This document shows positions 1 through 6,697 of a stretch of 14,778 bases of DNA, piece after piece. Position numbers and translations under genes: made by a program. Under the pieces are notes generated by a model that worked only from the letters and a program-made list of their open reading frames with translations, was not told the DNA's origin and did not search any database. Source of the DNA: Holosporaceae bacterium 'Namur' (lineage in GTDB: Bacteria > Pseudomonadota > Alphaproteobacteria > Rickettsiales > Midichloriaceae); contig JACGYV010000032.1 of assembly GCA_014116815.1 (NCBI GenBank), forward strand, positions 1 through 14,778, in the 5' to 3' direction. Every line of letters begins with the position of its first letter. The stretch's first letter is position 1.

Positions 1-121
1 ATTTGTTTACCGTGGTCTTGCTCAAATTAAATACCTTTGCCGTCTCCCTTTGGCTATTCCCGGCTTCCAGGTATTTTATTACTTTCTCTCTTAAATCTAA
101 ACTATACGGGCTCATCTTCAT
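1..121 (-). CDS. IS630-family transposase, N-terminal fragment cut by the window edge
   Basis: The first 40 codons are visible, reading MKMSPYSLDLREKVIKYLEA and then a helix-turn-helix with GNSQRETAKVF and NLSKTTVNK. The PYSLDLREKV opening followed by a QRETAKVFNLSKTTV helix-turn-helix is typical of the DNA-binding domain at the start of IS630/Tc1-type transposases, which cut and paste the element at TA targets. The gene continues beyond position 1, so the DDE catalytic domain cannot be seen and it is unknown whether the gene is intact; many relatives are split into two frames. Two in-frame ATGs, at 121 and 115, are possible. AAAGAG ending at 122 is better spaced for the ATG at 115, so the protein may begin MSPYS. 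Assignment to the family is fairly sure, activity is unknown. Confidence 0.75.
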   Translation of the reverse strand, partial: MKMSPYSLDLREKVIKYLEAGNSQRETAKVFNLSKTTVNK

Positions 122-181
122 CTCTTTTTGTTTTATTCTACCTTACCTCCGTACTATAGCTAAACTTATTTTACTATAGTC
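1..181 (-). mobile_element. End of an IS630-like insertion sequence (outer boundary uncertain)
   Basis: The transposase start at 121 or 115 points out of the window, so the upstream end of the element must lie to its right. Between 122 and about 181 the plus strand holds two copies of TACTATAG (152-159 and 172-179), 20 bases apart, the kind of short repeat found as transposase-binding sequence near element ends. IS630 elements are flanked by a duplicated TA, and several TA dinucleotides fit, so the exact end cannot be set. The other end is outside the window, so no terminal inverted repeat can be paired. Confidence 0.45.
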
Positions 182-253
182 ATATTAAACTTAACTTATT
201 GTATTTGAATAAACCATTAGATATTAACTTAATTTATTATACTTATGCGTTAC

Positions 254-279
254 AGCTGATTTCATAATCAAATTCAGCT
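254..279. repeat. Imperfect inverted repeat (hairpin) AGCTGATTT / AAATTCAGCT
   Basis: The left arm AGCTGATTT (254-262) pairs with the right arm AAATTCAGCT (270-279) through nine base pairs with one bulged base, leaving a seven-base loop. On neither strand is it followed by a run of T, so it does not look like a standard Rho-independent terminator. It may be a chance structure or a processing or end-protecting hairpin for the transcript of the upstream acetyltransferase gene. Confidence 0.3.
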
Positions 280-284
280 TACTT

Positions 285-317
285 AAATAAAAGTATAAAA
301 TGATATCTTTTAATACT
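285..317 (-). terminator. Weak candidate terminator downstream of the acetyltransferase gene
   Basis: Positions 292-317 form an 11-pair stem with two mismatches around an ATAT loop. Reading on the minus strand, the stem ends in ATACT and is followed at once by TTTATTT. That is the right order for a Rho-independent terminator about 70 bases after the acetyltransferase stop codon. The stem is almost entirely A-T pairs, so it would be unstable, and in such AT-rich DNA it could be chance. Confidence 0.3.
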
Positions 318-384
318 AGCAAATTAAATATTATTTTCTTAAGTTTTAAAGTATAAAAATAAATATAATAAATTAATTTCCATA

Positions 385-873
385 TTATAATTCTAATACC
401 ATTATATACTCATCATAATATTTATTATCCACTTTCAGGGCTCGCGGTTCAGTACCATATATCTTAAATCCATGTTTTTGATAAAGCTTAACCGCGCTAT
501 GATTAGCAGTAACACATTTTAAGTTTAATTGCTCAACTGATGACTTAGCATAAGAGATAACAGCATCAACTAAACTACCTGCTATATTTTTGCCTCTATG
601 TTCAGGCGTAACATACATACCCCATAGTACACCTCGGTGCTGTGTTTTAAGTGAATTTAAAACATAAAACCCTACACAACCAATAAGTTGCGCATTAAGA
701 AAAGCACCAAAAATTTTATTTTTACTAAGGAGTGTTTGAAAGTCTTTTTTATCTAAAGTATATACTTCTTCAATAGAAGCTCCAAAAGTATGTGGAGCAT
801 TTTGGAGCGCTTCTAATCTTAAATTTTTCCAAGACTGCCAATCATCTTGATTTAACAATCTTATATTTACCAT
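385..873 (-). CDS. GNAT-family N-acetyltransferase, substrate unknown
   Basis: The 162-residue protein has the layout of a single-domain GNAT enzyme, which moves an acetyl group from acetyl-CoA to an amine. The N-terminal MVNIRLLNQDDWQSWKNLRL segment is the usual strand and helix before the substrate loop. Motif A is at 83-101, with LWGMYVTPEHRGKNIAG. Motif B is at about 121-140, with the NHSAVKLYQKHGFKIYG pattern typical of the family. The acetyl-CoA loop normally reads R-x-x-G-x-G/A; here it is R-G-K-N-I-A, with Asn for the conserved Gly, so cofactor binding may differ. It lies 36 bases after rplQ in the same direction with no terminator between, so read-through from the alpha operon is likely, although its ribosome binding site is poor (AGAAGC). 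The substrate cannot be told from sequence; the ribosomal-protein acetylase RimI is a thought but there is no specific resemblance. Confidence 0.85.
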   Translation of the reverse strand: MVNIRLLNQDDWQSWKNLRLEALQNAPHTFGASIEEVYTLDKKDFQTLLSKNKIFGAFLNAQLIGCVGFYVLNSLKTQHRGVLWGMYVTPEHRGKNIAGSLVDAVISYAKSSVEQLNLKCVTANHSAVKLYQKHGFKIYGTEPRALKVDNKYYDEYIMVLEL

Positions 874-909
874 ACGGCTTCTATAGATACCGCTAAATTA
901 ATAAAAAGG

Positions 910-1290
910 TTAAGCAGCACCTTTAGCACTTACATCTCTATCAACTAACTCAATAACTGCCATCGGGGCAGCATCACCATATCTAAAACCTGCTTTAAGT
1001 ATTCTGGTATAACCGCCGTTTCTTTCTTTATAACGGCCTGCAACCGCATCAAACAGTTTTCTAACCTCAGGTGCATCTCCAAGATAAGCAATTGCTTGTC
1101 GTCTGGCATGTAAATCACCCCTCTTACTAAGAGAGATTAATTTTTCAACGATAGGTCTTAAATCTTTTGCTTTAGGTAGAGTTGTAGTAATTTGTTCATG
1201 CTTGATAAGAGCTTTGCAAAGGTTAGCAAATAATGCTCTTCTATGGCCGGTAAACCTACCAAACTTTCTTCCTTTAATTCCATGATTCAT
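910..1290 (-). CDS. rplQ: 50S ribosomal protein L17 (bL17)
   Basis: bL17 is a bacteria-specific large-subunit protein that sits near the peptide exit tunnel. The 126-residue protein opens with [20 protein letters not shown], which matches the family's N-terminal signature (M-R-H-x-K-x-G-R-K-L-x-R-x-x-x-H-R), and carries the central [15 protein letters not shown] and [26 protein letters not shown] blocks. Length is normal (127 in E. coli). The ATG at 1290 is preceded by GGAG at nine bases. It is the last gene of the alpha operon, 35 bases after rpoA, and no terminator is visible after it before the acetyltransferase gene. Confidence 0.97.
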   Translation of the reverse strand: MNHGIKGRKFGRFTGHRRALFANLCKALIKHEQITTTLPKAKDLRPIVEKLISLSKRGDLHARRQAIAYLGDAPEVRKLFDAVAGRYKERNGGYTRILKAGFRYGDAAPMAVIELVDRDVSAKGAA

Positions 1291-1325
1291 CTTATTACTC
1301 CAAACTGATTTTCACAAAAAATATA

Positions 1326-2354
1326 TTAATTTTGCTCTTCATATTTTCTAACTAGCTCTTCAACATTTTCAGGAGGCCAGCCAACTATATCCATACCAAA
1401 CTTCAGCCCCATTGCAGATAAGACTTCTTTAATTTCATTTAATGACTTACGGCCGAAATTAGGGGTCTTAAGCATTTCACTTTCAGTTTTAACTACAAGA
1501 TCACCGATATAACGAATATTATCATTTTTAAGACAATTATGCGATCTCACCGAAAGCTCAAGATCATCGACTTTTTTAAGTAGTTGAGGGTCAAACGGCA
1601 ATTTCTCTTCTTCAACTTCAATTGCTTCTTCAACTTCATCAAAATTTACAAAAATTTGTAATTGGTCTTGAAGAATTTTTGCAGCAAGCGATAAAGCCAG
1701 ATCAGGAGTTATGGAGCCGTTAGTTTCAATAGTAAGGAATAATTTATCGTATTCGGTCTCGGAACCTACGCGGCTGTTTTCTACCTTGAAAGTTACTTTC
1801 TTAACCGGTGAAAATATTGAGTCAACGGGAATAACGCCGATCGGCATCTCCATGTACCTATTTTCACTTGCAGTTATATATCCTTTTCCGGTACCGACGC
1901 TGAATTCCATATCAAGCTTAGCATCTCTATCAAGATGGCAAATTACTAAATCTTTATTAATAATTTCCATATCATCAACAGTTTGAATCATTGCCGCCGT
2001 AACTACACAAGGCCCAACCGCAGATAATTTCATCCGCTTTCTTTCATTACCGCCATATTTAACAACAATTGATTTTATATTTAAAATCATGTCGGTAACA
2101 TCTTCTCTAACACCTGGAACGCTTGAAAATTCGTGGTCAACACCTTCAACCCTAACAGAAATTATTGCTGCTCCCTGAAGAGAAGATAGTAAAATTCTTC
2201 TAATTGCATTGCCAAGAGTAACACCAAATCCTCTCTCAAGAGGCTCCACCTTAAACACTGCAGTATTATTTGAAATACTTTCCAAAAAGTACTGCGTAGG
2301 TTTAATTAAAGATGTCCAATTGCCTGAAATGATGTTTTTTGCTCCCTCTGCCAT
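1326..2354 (-). CDS. rpoA: DNA-directed RNA polymerase subunit alpha
   Basis: The alpha dimer is the scaffold on which beta and beta' assemble, and its C-terminal domain contacts UP elements and activators. The 342-residue protein has both domains: the N-terminal domain at about 1-245 with the signature [20 protein letters not shown] at 39-58, a short acidic linker ([10 protein letters not shown], about 241-250), and the C-terminal domain at about 262-330 with [20 protein letters not shown] and [18 protein letters not shown]. Arg270 lines up with E. coli Arg265, the main DNA-contact residue, so UP-element recognition should be kept. The start at 2354 has AAAGGA at a good distance. It sits between rpsK (34 bases) and rplQ (35 bases). 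rpsD, which precedes rpoA in enterobacteria, is absent, as usual in alphaproteobacteria. Confidence 0.98.
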   Translation of the reverse strand: MAEGAKNIISGNWTSLIKPTQYFLESISNNTAVFKVEPLERGFGVTLGNAIRRILLSSLQGAAIISVRVEGVDHEFSSVPGVREDVTDMILNIKSIVVKYGGNERKRMKLSAVGPCVVTAAMIQTVDDMEIINKDLVICHLDRDAKLDMEFSVGTGKGYITASENRYMEMPIGVIPVDSIFSPVKKVTFKVENSRVGSETEYDKLFLTIETNGSITPDLALSLAAKILQDQLQIFVNFDEVEEAIEVEEEKLPFDPQLLKKVDDLELSVRSHNCLKNDNIRYIGDLVVKTESEMLKTPNFGRKSLNEIKEVLSAMGLKFGMDIVGWPPENVEELVRKYEEQN

Positions 2355-2388
2355 TGTATTCCTTTATTTATGTTATTAATAAAACACT

Positions 2389-2766
2389 TTATACTCTTCT
2401 TCTTTTCGGTGGTCTGCAACCGTTATGCGGAACAGGCGTAACATCCTTAATTGAAGTTACGGTTAAGCCTGCACTTGTCAACGCTCTAACAGCTGATTCC
2501 CGCCCCGTACCCGGGCCTTTAATTTTCACGGAAACAGTTTTTAATCCGCATTCCATAGCTTTTTGAGCTGCTTTTTCAGCTGTAATTTGAGCTGCATACG
2601 GAGTTGATTTTCTGGAACCTTTAAATCCGTTTGCTCCGGCAGAAGAAGATGCAAAAACATCACCCTGCATATCAGAAATGGTTACGGTTGTATTATTAAA
2701 TGTAGCTGCGATGTGTACTACGCCTACTACTACTGCTCTTTTTTTCTTTACTGGTTTTATCGCCAT
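2389..2766 (-). CDS. rpsK: 30S ribosomal protein S11 (uS11)
   Basis: uS11 lies on the platform of the small subunit and helps shape the E site and the mRNA exit channel. The 125-residue protein has the full family sequence: [19 protein letters not shown] near the N-terminus, [20 protein letters not shown] in the middle, and the C-terminal [17 protein letters not shown] tail. The Asn-Gly pair in HNGCRP is the spot where an isoaspartate forms in E. coli S11. Length is close to the usual 129. The ATG at 2766 follows rpsM by 15 bases with AGG at eight bases. Confidence 0.98.
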   Translation of the reverse strand: MAIKPVKKKRAVVVGVVHIAATFNNTTVTISDMQGDVFASSSAGANGFKGSRKSTPYAAQITAEKAAQKAMECGLKTVSVKIKGPGTGRESAVRALTSAGLTVTSIKDVTPVPHNGCRPPKRRRV

Positions 2767-2781
2767 CTAAATGCCTACTTA

Positions 2782-3159
2782 TTATTTAGTTACCTTTTTT
2801 TTGCCCGCAATTGCTACAGCCTTACCTTTTCTGGTACGAGCATTGGTATGAGTACGTTGCCCCCTAACCGGCAATTTTTTCATATGCCTTAATCCCCTAT
2901 AGCATTTAGTATCCATAAGGTTTTTAATATTCATAGAAACTTCGCGGCGTAAATCACCTTCTACTTTATAACCGGCATCTATAACTTCTCGTAATTTAAT
3001 AACCTCATCTTCGCTAAGATTATTAACCTTTTTAGTAAAATCCACCCCTGCTTTTTGGCAAATTTCAACTGATTTCTTTTTTCCGATCCCATAAATATAA
3101 GTCAAACTAATTTCAACTTTTTTATTTGCGGGGATATTAATACCTGCGATACGCGCCAC
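2782..3159 (-). CDS. rpsM: 30S ribosomal protein S13 (uS13), GTG start
   Basis: uS13 sits on the head of the small subunit, contacts uL5 and bL31 through intersubunit bridges and touches the P-site tRNA with its C-terminal tail. The 125 residues show [26 protein letters not shown], the LSEDEV helix, and the signature [26 protein letters not shown], ending in a lysine-rich tail. The start codon is GTG at 3159, preceded by GAGG, and the protein begins exactly as the family does, so GTG is the true start. It is the first gene of the alpha operon and follows a 94-base gap with its own promoter. Confidence 0.98.
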   Translation of the reverse strand: MARIAGINIPANKKVEISLTYIYGIGKKKSVEICQKAGVDFTKKVNNLSEDEVIKLREVIDAGYKVEGDLRREVSMNIKNLMDTKCYRGLRHMKKLPVRGQRTHTNARTRKGKAVAIAGKKKVTK

Positions 3160-3206
3160 CTATAACCTCATTAATTTAATACTTTTTATCATATGAGTGA
3201 TCGTGA

Positions 3207-3234
3207 ATAATAACCAATTTTGCATGCAAGTCAA
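3207..3234 (-). promoter_or_regulatory. Sigma70-type promoter of the alpha operon (rpsM-rpsK-rpoA-rplQ)
   Basis: In the 94-base gap between adk and rpsM the minus strand reads TTGACT at 3234-3229, then a 16-base spacer, then TATTAT at 3212-3207. Each hexamer is one base off the sigma70 consensus. Transcription would start near 3200, giving a leader of about 40 bases before the GTG of rpsM. The spacer contains the perfect palindrome TTGCATGCAA (3220-3229). This is the longest non-coding gap inside the cluster, and it lies at the spc/alpha junction, which supports the call. Confidence 0.65.
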
Positions 3235-3253
3235 TAGTTGTTTATTCTTCTTA

Positions 3254-3913
3254 TCATCCAAATTTAGTAGAACTAAGCACCTTTTCAATTGAAGCTGTTA
3301 TATTTTCAATTGAATCCATAGCATTAATTCTTTTTAATCTCTTTTGCTCATCATAATAACCGATCAATGGAGAAGTTTGCTCATTATAAACTTGCAACCT
3401 TCTTTTTACTGATTCCTCATTATCATCCTTACGAAAAGTAAATTCTTTCGCTCCGCAATTATCGCATATACCTTCCTTTTTCGGAGGATTAGATAATTTA
3501 TGATACCCCGCTCCGCAATTAGCGCAGTTAAACCTGCCGCTGATCCTTTTAGTTAATTCCTCGGTATCCGCATCTAAAAAAAGTATAATCGTGTTATTGA
3601 ATTTTAAATTTGTAAGCAGCGCATCTAAAGCCTCCGCTTGGGGGATAGTACGTGGAAACCCGTCTAATATAAATCCTTTACTGCAATCGGGTTTTTGTAA
3701 TCGTTCTTCAATAATTTTAATCATTATATCATCGGAAACCAAATTACCGGAGCTCATGATACTATCGACGATTTTTCCGATCTCGGAACCGGACTTGGTA
3801 GACTCTCTAAGCATATCCCCGGTAGAAAGCTTAGGTATATTATACATCAAAGCAAATATTTGAGCTTGTGTACCTTTGCCAGCTCCCGGGGCACCTAAAA
3901 ATATTATCCTCAT
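3254..3913 (-). CDS. adk: Adenylate kinase with a four-cysteine LID
   Basis: The enzyme interconverts ATP plus AMP and two ADP in the cytoplasm and keeps the adenylate pool balanced. The 219-residue protein has the P-loop GAPGAGKGT at 7-15, the AMP-binding helix with STGDMLR at 30-36, LDGFPRT at 83-89, the LID at about 125-162 and the DDNEESVKRRLQVY catalytic arginine helix after it. The LID holds Cys130, Cys133, Cys150 and Cys153 in a CxxC...CxxC arrangement, so it is the zinc-binding long form, as in Gram-positive bacteria and also in Rickettsia. Its ATG overlaps the secY stop by four bases (ATGA), so translation is probably coupled. The secY-adk-rpsM order is common in bacteria outside the gammaproteobacteria. 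Confidence 0.97.
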   Translation of the reverse strand: MRIIFLGAPGAGKGTQAQIFALMYNIPKLSTGDMLRESTKSGSEIGKIVDSIMSSGNLVSDDIMIKIIEERLQKPDCSKGFILDGFPRTIPQAEALDALLTNLKFNNTIILFLDADTEELTKRISGRFNCANCGAGYHKLSNPPKKEGICDNCGAKEFTFRKDDNEESVKRRLQVYNEQTSPLIGYYDEQKRLKRINAMDSIENITASIEKVLSSTKFG

Positions 3914-5253
3914 TTAACTCCTCGGAGCTTAGATTTTTTTATAAGTCCTTCATATTGCTTTGTAAGCAAATGTGTTTGTATTTGCGAAAATATATCTATT
4001 ACAACATTTACTACGATCAACAAGCTAGTCCCCCCGAGATAAAACGGTATAGAGTATTTAGAGATTAAGATTTCCGGTATTATACATACGGCACATATGT
4101 AAGTTGCTCCAATTACTGTAAGCCTTGTTAAAATATAATCAAAATATTCAGCTGTATTTTTCCCCGGTCTTCTGCCTAAAACTATGCCACCGTTTTTTCT
4201 TAGATTTTCAGCAGTTTCATCAGGGTTAAATACTATTGAGGTGTAAAAAAAGCTAAAGAAAACTATAAGTAATATATTAAGCACTATGTAGATAGGCTTA
4301 CCATGTGAGAAGTTTTCAGCAATAAATTGCCTCCAACCGCTGACTTCCATTGATTGAGAGAACCCTGCAATGGTAGCCGGAAATAACAGTAAAGAGCTTG
4401 CAAATATCGGAGGTATTACTCCGGAAGTATTAATTTTTAAAGGCAAGTGGCTGGACTCTCCGCCATAAACTTTATTACCTACCTGCCTTTTCGGATATTG
4501 CACTAAGATTCTTCTTTGAGCTTTTTCCATTAAGACAATAAGAAAGATTAAACCGAAAACTAATCCGATTATTAACAAAATAACAAATGTTGATAAAGCA
4601 CCGGTTCTACCCATTTCAAAAAATGCAGCTATTGCAGTAGGAAGGCCGGAAACAATCCCTGTAAAGATTATTAAAGAGCTTCCGTTACCGATTCCTTTTA
4701 CCGTAATCTGCTCGCTAAGCCACATTACAAATAATGTACCTCCTACCAAGCTAAACATAGCAACTACTCTGAAGAAATAACCCGGGAATACTACCACCGA
4801 ACCATATGAAGTAGTCATCTTCTCAATACCTATTGCAATTCCGTATCCTTGAAACAGAGCAAGGCATACAGTCAAATATCGCGTATATTGAGCAATTTTT
4901 TTCCTTCCTGACTCCCCTTCTTTTTTAAGTGCACCGATTTCACTAGAAATTACCGTCATCAATTGCATAATAATTGATGCAGTTATATAAGGCATAATAT
5001 TTAGAGTAAATATTGAGAGCCTACCGACAGCACCGCCGGTAAACATATTAAACATGCCTAGTAATCCGCCTGACTGTGAATCAACCAGCTCACCTAATGC
5101 AAGAGGATCGATACCAGGAAGCGGTATATAGCTTCCTATCCTATAAATAACTAAAATAAGAAAAACAAAAAATATTCTTTTTTTTAGCTCTGCTGCTTTT
5201 GTAAAATTATTTAAACTTACATTTCCGCCAAGCTTAGTAGATAATGAGGACAT
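3910..5253 (-). CDS. secY: Protein translocase subunit SecY
   Basis: SecY is the membrane pore through which SecA and the ribosome export or insert proteins, working with SecE and SecG. The 447-residue protein has ten predicted membrane segments, the first at about 26-46. The plug and TM2 signature GLLGMFNMFTGGAVGRLSIF begins near 63, with NIMPYITASIIMQL after it. The cytoplasmic C4 loop carries AQRRILVQYPKRQVG (245-259), and the C5 loop carries the conserved GRRPGKNT (360-367) that contacts SecA. The ATG at 5253 is the only Met near the start but has no clear Shine-Dalgarno sequence; the 27 bases before it are T- and A-rich. It overlaps adk by four bases. rpmJ, which follows secY in E. coli, is not here. 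Confidence 0.98.
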   Translation of the reverse strand: MSSLSTKLGGNVSLNNFTKAAELKKRIFFVFLILVIYRIGSYIPLPGIDPLALGELVDSQSGGLLGMFNMFTGGAVGRLSIFTLNIMPYITASIIMQLMTVISSEIGALKKEGESGRKKIAQYTRYLTVCLALFQGYGIAIGIEKMTTSYGSVVVFPGYFFRVVAMFSLVGGTLFVMWLSEQITVKGIGNGSSLIIFTGIVSGLPTAIAAFFEMGRTGALSTFVILLIIGLVFGLIFLIVLMEKAQRRILVQYPKRQVGNKVYGGESSHLPLKINTSGVIPPIFASSLLLFPATIAGFSQSMEVSGWRQFIAENFSHGKPIYIVLNILLIVFFSFFYTSIVFNPDETAENLRKNGGIVLGRRPGKNTAEYFDYILTRLTVIGATYICAVCIIPEILISKYSIPFYLGGTSLLIVVNVVIDIFSQIQTHLLTKQYEGLIKKSKLRGVK

Positions 5254-5280
5254 ATTGTATCTATAAAAAAATTAGTATAT

Positions 5281-5745
5281 TTACTTTTTATTTTTTGATA
5301 CTAAAACTACCTTTCCACCAGCTTTAGTTAGAATTTCTTCAGCAGATTTAGATACTGCATCAACTTCAATATTAAATTTATTTTTAAGTTCACCATCACC
5401 GAGTAATTTAACTTTTAATGATGACTTCCCCTTCACAAGACCTGCTTTTCTAAGCGCATCAAGAGTGACATTATTAGGATCAATAGCATTTTTCTCTACT
5501 AACTTTTCTAAATCATCAAAATTTATCGCAAAAAACTTATCATGTAAGCTATTAAACCCTCTTTTCGGCAGCCTTCTGTATAAAGGCATTTGACCACCTT
5601 CAAACCCGGCCAGTGCTACTCCGCTTCTTGCAGTTTGCCCCTTACCGCCGCGTGCACAAGTTTTACCTTTACCCGAGCCTATTCCTCTGCCAAGTCTTTT
5701 ACTTTTTCTTCTTGCGCCGCTACTATCTCTTAACTGATTCAACAT
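5281..5745 (-). CDS. rplO: 50S ribosomal protein L15 (uL15)
   Basis: uL15 is a late-binding large-subunit protein whose long basic N-terminal extension threads into 23S rRNA. The 154 residues show the glycine-rich N-terminus with KSKRLGRGIGSGKGKTCARG and GGKGQTARSG, the FEGGQMPLYRRLPKRGF motif, and the globular C-terminal domain with the KVKLLGDGELKNKFNIEVDAVSKSA pattern. Length is normal for the family (about 145 to 160). The ATG at 5745 has AAAGG eight bases upstream. It follows rpmD by 22 bases and precedes secY by 27, the standard spc order. Confidence 0.98.
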   Translation of the reverse strand: MLNQLRDSSGARRKSKRLGRGIGSGKGKTCARGGKGQTARSGVALAGFEGGQMPLYRRLPKRGFNSLHDKFFAINFDDLEKLVEKNAIDPNNVTLDALRKAGLVKGKSSLKVKLLGDGELKNKFNIEVDAVSKSAEEILTKAGGKVVLVSKNKK

Positions 5746-5767
5746 GACTCTTACCTTTAAATTCCAA

Positions 5768-6121
5768 TCAAATTACTTTAATTAAATGCTTAACTTTATT
5801 GATCATACCTCTAACTGCAACCGTATCTTCTAATTCTACTTCACGATTGATTTTATTAAGCCCCAAGCCTTTTAAGGTGGCGATTTGCTTTTTTAGCCTT
5901 CCTGCACCGCTTGCAATTTGCTTAACTTTAACTGTACTCTTAACTAAAGTTTCATTCTTTTTAGCTTTTATTTCTTTATCCGGAGCATTTTGCTTTACAG
6001 CTGTGCTCACTGAAGTATCTTGCTTTACAGCCGTCACTTTAGCGATTTTAGAAGAACTTTCTTTTGTATTATTTTTTTTTGAAGCCTTAGCTTTCACTTC
6101 CGTATTATTTTCCTTAACCAT
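5768..6121 (-). CDS. rpmD: 50S ribosomal protein L30 (uL30) with a long lysine-rich N-terminal extension
   Basis: uL30 binds 23S rRNA and neighbours uL18 and 5S rRNA. Only residues 61-117 are the normal bacterial protein (usually about 60 residues): [20 protein letters not shown], then [19 protein letters not shown], then [15 protein letters not shown]. Residues 1-60 are extra, a low-complexity segment with 14 lysines, rich in Ser, Thr and Asn, probably disordered, with TAVKQ repeated at 30-34 and 40-44. The ATG at 6121 has a strong AAAAGG seven bases upstream, the frame is unbroken, and there is no ATG, GTG or TTG near residue 60 that could start a normal-length protein, so the extension appears to be translated. 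The segment also contains a run of nine A in the coding strand (6072-6080). Eukaryotic and archaeal uL30 also have N-terminal extensions, but no homology is claimed. The gene lies 20 bases after rpsE. Confidence 0.93.
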   Translation of the reverse strand: MVKENNTEVKAKASKKNNTKESSSKIAKVTAVKQDTSVSTAVKQNAPDKEIKAKKNETLVKSTVKVKQIASGAGRLKKQIATLKGLGLNKINREVELEDTVAVRGMINKVKHLIKVI

Positions 6122-6141
6122 TATAAGACCTTTTTACAAAG

Positions 6142-6681
6142 TTATTCTTGTGTATCTTTTTGTTGTCTATCTCTTCTACTAACTATTTCCCCGATCTTTT
6201 TACTTCTTTTTTCCGCAATAAATCTCGGAGATTTAATCTCCGTAAGTGCTTTTAAAGCTGCTTTTATCATATTATGCGGATTTGTAGTTCCAACAGACTT
6301 AGCAACAACATCTTTAATTCCTAATACCTCTAATAACGCCCTTACCGGCCCGCCGGCAATTATTCCCGTACCTGCAGGAGCCGACCTCATTACGATATTA
6401 CCCGAGCAAAAAGTTGCCGTAATATCATGATGAAGAGTTCTACCGTCTCTAAGGGGTATTTTAACCATATTTTTTCTAGCTACTTTAACAGCTTTTTCTT
6501 TTGCATCCATAACTTCAGTTGCTTTCCCAAGCCCAAGTCCAACTTTGCCTTTTCCGTCACCGGTAACTACAATCGCTGCGAAGCTGAATCTTCTACCACC
6601 TTTAACAACTTTTGCACATCTACCGACGTATACTAGTTTATCACTTAATTCCTGGTTACTTGTTTCTGCTCTTACTGACAT
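6142..6681 (-). CDS. rpsE: 30S ribosomal protein S5 (uS5)
   Basis: uS5 lies at the mRNA entry channel with uS3 and uS4 and influences decoding accuracy. The 179-residue protein has the double-stranded RNA-binding N-terminal domain with VVKGGRRFSFAAIVVTGDGKGKVGLGLGKA (rough residues 25-55), the GRTLHHDITATFCSGNIVMRSAPAGTGIIAGGPVRALLEVLGIKDVVAKS core and the alphaproteobacterial type of C-terminus, with an IAEKR and a charged tail. The ATG at 6681 has AAAGGA upstream. It follows rplR by 16 bases. Confidence 0.98.
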   Translation of the reverse strand: MSVRAETSNQELSDKLVYVGRCAKVVKGGRRFSFAAIVVTGDGKGKVGLGLGKATEVMDAKEKAVKVARKNMVKIPLRDGRTLHHDITATFCSGNIVMRSAPAGTGIIAGGPVRALLEVLGIKDVVAKSVGTTNPHNMIKAALKALTEIKSPRFIAEKRSKKIGEIVSRRDRQQKDTQE

Positions 6682-6697
6682 AGTTTATAATCCTTTG

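Larger units (their letters stand above)
122..384. other. AT-rich intergenic stretch between the acetyltransferase gene and the transposase gene
   Basis: This stretch has no open frame of useful length and almost no G or C runs. It contains the probable end of the IS element on its left side (to about 181), an imperfect hairpin at 254-279, a second AT-only hairpin at 292-317, and a repeated AAAGTATAAAA word at 290-300 and 348-358. I see no tRNA, small RNA with recognisable structure, or clear promoter. It marks the break between the conserved ribosomal cluster and more variable DNA. Confidence 0.6.

Noticed and set aside
874..909. Possible terminator or promoter between rplQ and the acetyltransferase gene
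   Set aside because: Only a short CGG/CCG pairing around the palindrome TCTATAGA is present, without a T run. The hexamers are too poor to call a promoter.
1711..1986. Plus-strand open frame opposite rpoA
   Set aside because: It lies wholly inside a full-length, conserved rpoA and has no ribosome binding site or family resemblance.
5254..5280. Possible secY promoter (TATACT in the rplO-secY gap)
   Set aside because: TATACT resembles a -10 box but no -35 is found at a fitting distance inside rplO, and such words are common in AT-rich DNA.
5799..6182. Open frame of 127 codons on the plus strand opposite rpmD
   Set aside because: It is the reverse complement of a lysine-rich coding sequence, which yields a Phe/Leu-rich open frame by composition. 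It overlaps well-recognised genes and resembles no family.
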